NCBI GenBank assembly: GCA_017399225.1
Contig: JAFQEB010000146.1
Coordinates: 1-8,119 of the forward strand
Direction of reading: 5' to 3'
Source: Clostridia bacterium
GTDB lineage: Bacteria > Bacillota_A > Clostridia > Christensenellales > Aristaeellaceae
DNA: 8,119 nucleotides
Part shown: positions 1 to 4,860 of the stretch, piece after piece
How positions within the stretch are numbered: the stretch's first letter is position 1
Layout of the letters: each line of letters opens with the position of its first letter
The notes under the pieces: generated by a model
Told to the model about the DNA's origin: nothing
The model's database searches: none
Seen by the model: only the letters and a program-made list of their open reading frames with translations
Translations under genes and position numbers: made by a program

Positions 1-63
1 CTTACGAGCGGTCTCTTCCAGTGCAGTATCGATGATGTAGGTCAGTTCATACCTATTCATCAT
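1..63 (-). CDS. rpsF: Ribosomal protein S6 (5' end only)
   Basis: This is the start of a minus-strand gene that runs off the left edge. The 21 visible codons read MMNRYELTYIIDTALEETAR plus K, which matches the conserved N-terminus of bacterial S6 (M-N-x-Y-E-L-x-x-I-x beta strand 1, then the start of helix 1). S6 binds 16S rRNA in the 30S platform together with S18, and in Firmicutes rpsF usually leads an rpsF-ssb-rpsR operon; those genes would lie outside the window. There are two adjacent ATG codons, at 63-61 and 60-58. A strong AGGAGG at 69-74 lies 5 nt before the first and 8 nt before the second, so the second (MNRYEL) may be the true start. No other family fits this N-terminus as well, but only 21 residues are visible. 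Confidence 0.85.
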   Translation of the reverse strand, partial: MMNRYELTYIIDTALEETARK

Positions 64-123
64 TTTCACCTCCTCTTGGACGTTTGGCGATGCATCCTTT
101 TGTGCATCGCAAGGATGTGCCAA
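64..123 (-). promoter_or_regulatory. Structured rpsF mRNA leader
   Basis: The leader holds four interlocked complementary arms. In RNA order: CATCCTT (117-111), GCGATGC (110-104), AAGGATG (99-93), GCATCGC (93-87). The first pairs with the third (7 bp) and the second with the fourth (7 bp). The two hairpins are mutually exclusive as simple stems. The ribosome binding site AGGAGG (74-69) follows about 12 nt later. In many bacteria rpsF leaders bind the S6:S18 complex through a bulge containing CCG; I do not see CCG here, so a link to that motif is unproven. Confidence 0.5.
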
Positions 124-129
124 TTAAGG

Positions 130-158
130 ATTATAGCAGACATTGCAAGCTTTTGCAA
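130..158 (-). promoter_or_regulatory. Sigma-A promoter of rpsF
   Basis: On the minus strand, TTGCAA (158-153), a 17-bp spacer and a perfect TATAAT (135-130) form a near-consensus housekeeping promoter. Transcription should start near 123, leaving a leader of about 60 nt before the rpsF start codon. No other gene lies downstream on this strand, so it most likely drives the rpsF operon. Confidence 0.8.
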
Positions 159-231
159 GGGGGTAAATGCCCTTTTTTCCTGCATTTATCGGACTTTTTT
201 GCAATTTTGCGCATGTGGGCAGCGCATTCGT
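159..231. other. Non-coding AT-rich spacer
   Basis: This AT-rich stretch separates the rpsF promoter from the repeat array. On the plus strand AAGGG (157-161) and CCCTT (170-174) could form a 5-bp stem followed by T residues, but no plus-strand gene lies upstream, so I do not call a terminator. No convincing open frame with a ribosome binding site is present between 64 and 658, which otherwise holds only repeats and a terminator. Confidence 0.5.
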
Positions 232-287
232 AAAACCTTCCCTTCGGGGAAGGGGGACCGCCGCGCCAGCGGTGGTGGATGAGGCCG
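232..287 (+). repeat. Double-hairpin repeat, type A (copy 1)
   Basis: The element has a first hairpin (CTTCCC, loop, GGGGAAG), a second hairpin (ACCGC, loop, GCGGT) and the tail GGTGGATGAGGCCG. Two further copies lie in inverted orientation at 3631-3690 and 3865-3924. The copies differ mostly in loop bases (TTC, CCTC, CCTG types) while stems are kept, as expected for elements acting through structure. It has no coding capacity of its own. Confidence 0.75.
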
Positions 288-300
288 TTGCCCCTGTGCA

Positions 301-446
301 GCAATCCGAACCCGCAGCGTGGCGGGCGACCAATGGTCGCCCCTACGGGTACGCAGGCGTCAACGCAACCAAAAGGCTCTCCCTTCGGGAGAGCTCCCGC
401 GTAAGCGGGTGAGAGGGTTTGCGCGTCCGCAGACGCGCCCCGTGCG
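301..446 (+). repeat. Tandem repeat unit C-B, copy 1 (about 147 bp)
   Basis: First of two direct copies. The C part (301-370) has a perfect 19-nt palindrome GGGCGACCAATGGTCGCCC at 324-342, followed by CCTACGGGTACGCAGG. The B part (371-446) is a double hairpin: GCTCTCCC/GGGAGAGC, then CCCGC/GCGGG, then the tail TGAGAGGGTTTG and a third stem CGCGTC/GACGCG. It matches the next unit with only a few substitutions and one single-base length difference. Confidence 0.8.
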
Positions 447-594
447 GCAATCCGAACCCTGCAGCAGGGCGGGCGACCAATGGTCGCCCCTACGGGTACG
501 CAGGTGTCAACGCAACCAAAAGGCTCTCCCTTCGGGAGAGCTCCCGCGCAAGCGGGTGAGAGGGTTTGCGCGTCCGCAGACGCGTCCCATGCGG
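447..594 (+). repeat. Tandem repeat unit C-B, copy 2 (about 147 bp)
   Basis: Second direct copy of the preceding unit. Its palindrome starts at 471, 147 bp after that of the first copy, and the B double hairpin starts at 518. Differences are concentrated in loops, for example GTAA versus GCAA in the second hairpin of B. The order after the A element at 232 is A-C-B-C-B; the A element expected before the second C, by comparison with the array at 3572-4028, is absent. Confidence 0.8.
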
Positions 595-616
595 ATCATG
601 CGGGAGTTGCCGCAAC

Positions 617-649
617 AAAAAAGGCTCCGCAGCTTGAAGCTGCGGAGCC
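617..649 (-). terminator. Rho-independent terminator of the LRR gene
   Basis: On the minus strand a near-perfect GC-rich palindrome (GGCTCCGCAGCTT pairing with AAGCTGCGGAGCC, 623-649) is followed by TTTTTT (622-617). It starts 9 nt beyond the stop codon of the minus-strand surface-protein gene and should end its transcript before the repeat array. Confidence 0.9.
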
Positions 650-658
650 GTGCTTGCA

Positions 659-2872
659 TTAACCCTTCTTCTTGGTCTTGGTCTTGGTGTTCAGGGTCTC
701 GATCTCGTCGTCGATGGTGTTGTTCTCGGTGGTCTCCTCGACGGAGCGATTCTGAACGTTCAGGGAAGCGGTGTAGGTGGTGCCGTCGGCGGCGGGGTAG
801 TTGGCGGTGTTCCAGGAGTGATCCTTGGCCATCTCGGCGTCGGTCAGGCCGAAGTAGGTGTGGCGCTCGCGGCCGTTGGGAACCGGATCGTCCCAGGTGG
901 TGTCCACGTGGAGCCAGGAGCCGTTGATCAGCACGAGGGTCCAGGCGTGGCCGCCGGAGTTGCCGGTGTAGCGGTCGGTGGCGGTGCCGGTGACGGTACG
1001 GTTGGCGATGCCCACCGCGTCCAGCATCATGCTGTAGGTCAGGGTGTAGGCGTTGCACACGCCGGTGCCGTGGAACAGCACGCCTTCGGGGCCGTAGTAG
1101 GTGTAGGTCATGTCGTAGGCGGTGTTGTTGACGATCCAGTCGTGCAGGGCCAGGGCCTTGTCATAATCGTTGGTGCAGCCGGCGGTGATATCCAGGGCCA
1201 GGTCGGCGACCTTCTGATCCATCCAGGCGGAGTTGGTGAAGGACATGTTGCCGAAGTTGGTGAAGCCCTCGGGGAGGTTGACGCTCTTGAGGCTGGTGCA
1301 GTCAGCGAAGGCGTAAGCGCCGATCTTGGCGTTGACGTTGCCCAGAGACATGGAGGTCATGGCGGTGCAGCCGTAGAAGGCCTGGGAGCCCAGAGTGTTG
1401 ACGGTGGCGGGGATGCTGACGCTCTTCAGGGAGGAGCAGCGGTAGAACGCGCCCGCGCCGATGGAGGTCGCGGAGGCGGGGATATTCACATTTTCCAGGG
1501 TCGCGCACTGGTAGAAAGCTTCGTCGCAGATGGAGGTGAAGCTGTCGGGCAGGGCGATGGTCTTGACGTTGGGGCAGTAGTAGAAGGCCTGGGGGCCCAG
1601 GGCGGTCACGGCGCGGCCGCTGACCTGAGCGGGAACGGTGATCTGGGCAGCGGCGCCGCGCACGGCGGTCAGGGTCAGGTTGCTGCCGTTGGAGGTGTAG
1701 CAGAACACCATCACGTTTTCGCAGCCGCTGAAGGCGCTGGCGTTGATGGAGGCGTCGATGAAGTTCATCGTGCCGGTCAGCTGCAGGCAGTTGTAGAACG
1801 CCATGGAGCCGATGGAGGTCACGCTCTTGGGCAGCTTCACGCTGCGCAGGGCGGTGCAGTTGTAGAAGGCGCTGGCGCCGATGGAGGTCACGCCCTCGGG
1901 CAGGGAGATGGTCTCCAGCGCGGAGCAGTAGTAGAACGCGCTCTGGCCGATGGAGGTAACGGTGTGGGGCAGGTTGACCTGCTGCAGGGTGGTCAGGAAA
2001 GCGAGGGCTTCGCGGCCGACGCCGGTCACGGTCATGCCGTTGACAGCGGCGGGGACGGTCATGCTGGCGCGGCTGCCGGTGCAGCTGGACAGGGTCAGGG
2101 TGCCGTCGCCATTGGTGGCGAAGTTCATCACGGTCAGGCTGCCGCAGCCGGTGAAGGCGTTGGAGGGGATCTTGGTGTCGATCAGCTGCAGGGTGCCCTC
2201 GAGCTTGCTGCAGTAGTAGAAGGCGTAGCGGCCGATGGAGGAAACGCTGCTGGGCATGGACACGCGGGTCAGCTCATCGCAGTAGGAGAAGGCGTGCTCG
2301 CCGATGGTCTTGAGGGAGTAGGGCAGGGAGATGCTCTTGATGGGGGTGGAAGAGAAGGCGAAGCTGGCGATAGCGGTCACGGGCTTGCCGTCGATGGAGG
2401 AGGGCAGGGTCACGTTGGCAGTGCTGCCGGTGCCCATGAAGCCGGTGATGGTGATCTCGTTGTTCTCTTCGATCCAGGTGAAGGTCTCGATGGAGGAGCC
2501 GGACTTGCCGTACTGAACGTTGAGGTTGGGGCAGTTTTCGAAAGCGTCGTCGGCGACGGTCACGTCAGAGGAGAGAACCAGGTTGCCGCTCAGGCCGGTG
2601 CAGCCGTAGAAGGCCTTGGAGCCGATGTGCTTGACGGAGGCGGGGATGCTCAGCTTGGTTAGGCCGGTGCAGCCGTGGAAGGCCTGCGCGCCGATGGAGG
2701 TGACGCCGTCGGGGATGGTGCAGTTGCCGGAGAGCCACGCCGCGTCCATGAAAGCCTGATCGGCGATCTGGGTCAGACCGGAGGGCAGCCACACGTCGGC
2801 ATGAGCCGGCACGATCAGGGCCAGCGTCAGGGCGACCAGCAGCAGAACTCGCAGGGCAGTACGCATCTTCAT
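659..2872 (-). CDS. Secreted BspA-like leucine-rich-repeat protein with transglutaminase-like domain
   Basis: Predicted exported surface protein of 737 residues. Residues 1-25 are a signal peptide (basic start, long hydrophobic core, cleavage after AHA25). Residues about 30-548 carry some 19 BspA/Treponema-type leucine-rich repeats with the core SIGxxAFYxC; the Phe recurs every 23 residues at 430, 453, 476, 499, 522 and 545. About 560-685 is a transglutaminase-like fold with a plausible Cys-His-Asp triad: C606 (GVCNAYT), H642 (GGHAW), D657 (HVDTTWDD). The tail is acidic, then lysine-rich (KTKTKKKG). No LPxTG or transmembrane anchor is visible. The ATG at 2872 is chosen because AAAGGTG lies 6 nt before it; a TTG at 2893 would put extra residues before the signal peptide. 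Such repeats usually mediate adhesion or protein binding. The substrate, and whether the domain is a protease or cross-linker, cannot be told. It is a single-gene unit with its own promoter and terminator. Confidence 0.88.
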   Translation of the reverse strand: MKMRTALRVLLLVALTLALIVPAHADVWLPSGLTQIADQAFMDAAWLSGNCTIPDGVTSIGAQAFHGCTGLTKLSIPASVKHIGSKAFYGCTGLSGNLVLSSDVTVADDAFENCPNLNVQYGKSGSSIETFTWIEENNEITITGFMGTGSTANVTLPSSIDGKPVTAIASFAFSSTPIKSISLPYSLKTIGEHAFSYCDELTRVSMPSSVSSIGRYAFYYCSKLEGTLQLIDTKIPSNAFTGCGSLTVMNFATNGDGTLTLSSCTGSRASMTVPAAVNGMTVTGVGREALAFLTTLQQVNLPHTVTSIGQSAFYYCSALETISLPEGVTSIGASAFYNCTALRSVKLPKSVTSIGSMAFYNCLQLTGTMNFIDASINASAFSGCENVMVFCYTSNGSNLTLTAVRGAAAQITVPAQVSGRAVTALGPQAFYYCPNVKTIALPDSFTSICDEAFYQCATLENVNIPASATSIGAGAFYRCSSLKSVSIPATVNTLGSQAFYGCTAMTSMSLGNVNAKIGAYAFADCTSLKSVNLPEGFTNFGNMSFTNSAWMDQKVADLALDITAGCTNDYDKALALHDWIVNNTAYDMTYTYYGPEGVLFHGTGVCNAYTLTYSMMLDAVGIANRTVTGTATDRYTGNSGGHAWTLVLINGSWLHVDTTWDDPVPNGRERHTYFGLTDAEMAKDHSWNTANYPAADGTTYTASLNVQNRSVEETTENNTIDDEIETLNTKTKTKKKG

Positions 2873-2938
2873 ATATAACACCTTTCGATTCAAGGTCGGA
2901 ATGCAATGTCATGTAACCGAAATCCTGTTTACAATGTT

Positions 2939-2967
2939 ATTTTAGCACGTTATCAGTGCAATTACAA
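2939..2967 (-). promoter_or_regulatory. Promoter of the LRR surface-protein gene
   Basis: On the minus strand TTGTAA (2967-2962), exactly 17 bp, then TAAAAT (2944-2939). The expected start near 2932 gives a 5' leader of about 60 nt. Upstream, 2968-3010 is strongly AT-rich and contains ATGAAAATT twice, 11 bp apart (2989-2997 and 3000-3008), so one helical turn apart, as in an UP-like element. The -35 box overlaps an AACACTTGTA sequence discussed in the findings. Confidence 0.65.
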
Positions 2968-2972
2968 GTGTT

Positions 2973-3212
2973 TTTACACAAAAATTACATGAAAATTGCA
3001 TGAAAATTTTTAGACGTGACATGGCATGTAACCAAATTAGGCGAAAAATATCCCAACAAGGGACGAAATATGCTGAAATGGTGTACTGGTTTAATGCGGT
3101 GAAGCGAGGCGGGTAACATCTGGAGGCCGCAGGGACGCCGCGCCGTGTGACCGCGGGTGAAGGGTTTTGCCCTGTACAACCTATGTGCGGCGGCAGCGTT
3201 GGTGCGGCGGAG
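2973..3212. other. Non-coding region upstream of the LRR gene
   Basis: No gene with a believable ribosome binding site is present. The left part is AT-rich upstream sequence. It contains an 11-bp palindrome ACATGGCATGT (3019-3029). CATGTAACC occurs at 3025-3033 and again at 2910-2918, on either side of the LRR promoter. From about 3100 the base composition turns GC-rich and resembles the repeats that follow, but I could not assign it to a defined repeat type. Confidence 0.45.
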
Positions 3213-3274
3213 GGTCTCCACCGGTCTCGCCTTGTGGCGATCCACCTCCCTTTGCACAAGGGAGGCTTTGGTTG
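3213..3274 (-). repeat. Double-hairpin repeat, type D (copy 1)
   Basis: Read on the minus strand this is AAGCCTCCCTT, a short loop and AAGGGAGG (first stem), then CGCC-ACAA-GGCG (second stem), then a degenerate GAGGG-like tail. The core 3225-3274 matches 3441-3490 at 48 of 50 positions by eye. Sequences of this kind are, to my memory, scattered in intergenic regions of gut Clostridia; I cannot verify that here. Confidence 0.7.
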
Positions 3275-3333
3275 TTGTTTCCTTGCAGGAATGAGAGGCA
3301 AGCGGCAAATGGGCATCCGGGCAACGGCACAGA

Positions 3334-3388
3334 CAAAGGCTCCCTTGTGTAAAGGGAGCTGCCCCGAAGGGGCTGAGGGATTGCCTCC
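3334..3388 (+). repeat. Double-hairpin repeat, type D (copy 2, inverted)
   Basis: This copy is in the opposite orientation to its two neighbours. The first stem is GGCTCCCTT/AAGGGAGC, the second is GCCCC-GAA-GGGGC, and the tail is TGAGGGATTGCC. Its second stem differs in sequence from the other two copies (GCCCC/GGGGC versus CGCC/GGCG) but still pairs, which is compensatory change. Confidence 0.75.
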
Positions 3389-3429
3389 ACAGACCTGCGC
3401 AACTCCCGGCAAACATAGCCTGTCGCAGG

Positions 3430-3490
3430 CAATCCCTCCGTCTCGCCTTGCGGCGATCCACCTCCCTTTACACAAGGGAGGCTTTGGTTG
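3430..3490 (-). repeat. Double-hairpin repeat, type D (copy 3)
   Basis: On the minus strand: AAGCCTCCCTT/AAGGGAGG stem, CGCC-GCAA-GGCG stem, then GACGGAGGGATTGCC. It is a direct repeat of copy 1, 216 bp away, and inverted relative to copy 2. Copies 2 and 3 could pair as a larger inverted repeat around 3334-3490. Confidence 0.75.
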
Positions 3491-3571
3491 GCAGGTTCTT
3501 TGTGGCAGGGTGGGAAATGCGAGCCGCACGGACTCCCTCAGTCATTCGGCTGCGTGGATGCCCCTATACCC

Positions 3572-3805
3572 GTAGGGGCGACCATTGGTCGCCCGCCTTG
3601 CTGCGGGTTCGGATTGTCGCATGGGGTAACGGCCTCATCCACCACCGCTGACGCGGCGGCCCCCTTCCCCGAGGGGGAAGGTTTTTCGAGTGGCGGTCAC
3701 CCGTGCCGCACGGGGCGCGTCTGCGGACGTGTGAACCCTCTCACCCGCTGCGCGGGAGCTCTCCCAAAGGGAGAGCCTTTTGGTTGCGTTGACGCTCGCA
3801 TAACT
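3572..3805 (-). repeat. 234-bp tandem repeat unit, copy 1 (C-A-B on plus strand)
   Basis: Contains, left to right on the plus strand, the C palindrome GGGCGACCATTGGTCGCCC (3576-3594), the A double hairpin (3631-3690) and the B double hairpin (about 3706-3782), all inverted relative to the 232-594 array. The next unit repeats it exactly 234 bp later with few differences. Long open frames across this region are repeat-encoded and lack ribosome binding sites. Confidence 0.8.
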
Positions 3806-4028
3806 GTAGGGGCGACCATTGGTCGCCCGCCTTGCTACGGGTTCGGATTGCCGCATGGGGTAACGGCCTCATCCACCACCGCTGACGCGGCGGTCCCCCT
3901 TCCCCCAGGGGGAAGGTTTTTCGAGTGGCGGTTACCCGTGCCGCACGGGGCGCGTCTGCGGACGCGCGAACCCTCTCACCCGCTTGCGCGGGAGCTCTCC
4001 CAAAGGGAGAGCCTTTTGGCTGCGTTGG
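3806..4028 (-). repeat. 234-bp tandem repeat unit, copy 2 (slightly truncated)
   Basis: Second direct copy, with its C palindrome at 3810-3828, A at 3865-3924 and B at about 3940-4020. Similarity stops near the GCCTTTTGGCTGCGTTGGCC end, after which the sequence forms an imperfect hairpin (TGCGTTGGC, CCTT, GCCAAACGCA; 4021-4043) and then the terminator of the gene to the right. Confidence 0.8.
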
Positions 4029-4045
4029 CCCTTGCCAAACGCATC

Positions 4046-4080
4046 AAAAAAGCCCGCCCGCTCTACACGGACGGACAGGC
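4046..4080 (-). terminator. Rho-independent terminator of the 191-residue membrane protein gene
   Basis: On the minus strand GCCTGTCCGT (4080-4071) pairs with GCGGGCGGGC (4061-4052) through ten base pairs including three G-U pairs, with a 9-nt loop and then TTTTTT (4051-4046). It begins 17 nt past the stop codon at 4097. Confidence 0.8.
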
Positions 4081-4096
4081 ACAAGGCTTCATGTTG

Positions 4097-4672
4097 TCAG
4101 TTGGAGGGCTGCTCTGCGGCATTTTCCACCACGCGCAGCAGGTGGGACAGGGAGGCCAGCTCCATGCCGAAGAGGGTGTCTCCGGGGCCGGTCACGGTTT
4201 CCTGCCCGCTGTGGGGCTGGATGCGGATCTCCATGGGGATGGGGCACAGCAGCAGCACGTCCCGGCGGGGCTTGCCGGCGGCGAAGCGCTCTGCGCGGGA
4301 GAAATCATATTCCGGCAGGGGGCGGAAGGCGCCGTCGAAGGCGTCGAAGATGATCATGAGGATGTTGGAATACCGGCGGAAGAAGTACTCCCCGGTCTCC
4401 CGGAAGACCAGCACCCGGGAGGACCACATCACCCCGAAGAGTTTGATGGCAAAGACCTGGCCGGGGGCCTCGATCACGCAGTCGCAGCGGCGGGAAAAGC
4501 GGGTGCCCAAAAACCAGAGGGGGTGGGCGCCGTGCAGGGTGAGGCCGTGTTTGCGGCAGAGGCTGCTCAGCCTGGCCGCGCAGCTCAGGCGCTTTAACAC
4601 GCAGCGGACGGCAGGCAGAACGATCACAAACAGGCCGAGGATGACCAGCAGCCAGAGGACGAGGGTTTTCAT
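4097..4672 (-). CDS. Small membrane-anchored protein of unknown function
   Basis: 191 residues; I do not recognise a named family. Residues about 3-23 form one hydrophobic segment, followed by basic residues (R23, K27, R28), so the rest should sit in the cytoplasm by the positive-inside rule. The soluble part looks like a mixed alpha/beta domain, with strands around 64-92 (CDCVIEAPGQVFAIKLFG) and 138-152 (VLLLCPIPMEIRIQ). It has five cysteines (24, 31, 39, 63, 65), with C63-x-C65 the only close pair, and no obvious catalytic motif. The start at 4672 is preceded by AAAGGAG with a 7-nt gap; an upstream ATG at 4735 lies inside the probable promoter and is rejected. The gene is divergent from the SH3 protein gene across 188 bp and has its own terminator, so it is probably transcribed alone. 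The coding call is sound; function is open. Confidence 0.75.
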   Translation of the reverse strand: MKTLVLWLLVILGLFVIVLPAVRCVLKRLSCAARLSSLCRKHGLTLHGAHPLWFLGTRFSRRCDCVIEAPGQVFAIKLFGVMWSSRVLVFRETGEYFFRRYSNILMIIFDAFDGAFRPLPEYDFSRAERFAAGKPRRDVLLLCPIPMEIRIQPHSGQETVTGPGDTLFGMELASLSHLLRVVENAAEQPSN

Positions 4673-4707
4673 GGGAGGGCTCCTTTCGTGCGGCGCAGTT
4701 TCTACTA

Positions 4708-4735
4708 TATATAATGAGATGATTCTATCATACAA
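4708..4735 (-). promoter_or_regulatory. Possible promoter of the 191-residue protein gene
   Basis: On the minus strand TTGTAT (4735-4730), a 16-bp spacer and TATATA (4713-4708) give a moderate sigma-A-like promoter. An alternative -10, TATGAT (4733-4728), overlaps it but has only a poor -35. The start would fall about 30-35 nt before the ATG at 4672. Confidence 0.45.
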
Positions 4736-4772
4736 CAGCCGGCGGGTTTCGTCCAGCCCTGTTCGGGGAATC

Positions 4773-4788
4773 TTTTACAAGTGTAAAA
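4773..4788. promoter_or_regulatory. 16-bp palindromic operator-like site
   Basis: TTTTACAAGTGTAAAA is a perfect inverted repeat with 7-bp arms and a 2-bp centre. It lies in the 188-bp divergent intergenic region, 72 bp before the SH3 protein gene and about 100 bp before the oppositely oriented gene. Its core TACA-N2-TGTA is the operator pattern known for BlaI/MecI/CopY-family repressors; assignment to that family is inference. No T tract follows that would make it a terminator. Confidence 0.5.
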
Positions 4789-4860
4789 TCTGCAGACGGC
4801 GGGGAAACCTGCCATAATTTCTCAGGCTCGTTCGTTTAGTGGGCAAGGAGGTGCTGTGAT

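Noticed and set aside
64..123. H-type pseudoknot from the four arms of the rpsF leader
   Set aside because: The connecting loops that would have to cross the stems are zero nucleotides long, so the arms are better read as alternative hairpins.
157..180. Plus-strand terminator (AAGGG/CCCTT followed by T residues)
   Set aside because: The stem is only 5 bp and no plus-strand gene lies upstream.
232..594. CRISPR array
   Set aside because: The repeats are long composite palindromic blocks with only two units each and no short unique spacers, and no cas gene is present.
650..2662. Long plus-strand open frame of about 670 codons opposite the LRR gene
   Set aside because: Its product is low-complexity Gly/Val/Ala-rich, there is no ribosome binding site, and the minus-strand frame has a signal peptide, repeats and a catalytic triad. 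It is an antisense shadow of a GC-rich gene.
2873..2893. TTG start for the LRR protein at 2893
   Set aside because: It adds seven residues before a well-formed signal peptide and would bury the AAAGGTG site that fits the ATG at 2872.
3488..4597. Plus-strand open frame of about 369 codons across the repeat array
   Set aside because: It is made of palindromic repeat translations joined to the antisense of the 191-residue gene, with no ribosome binding site.
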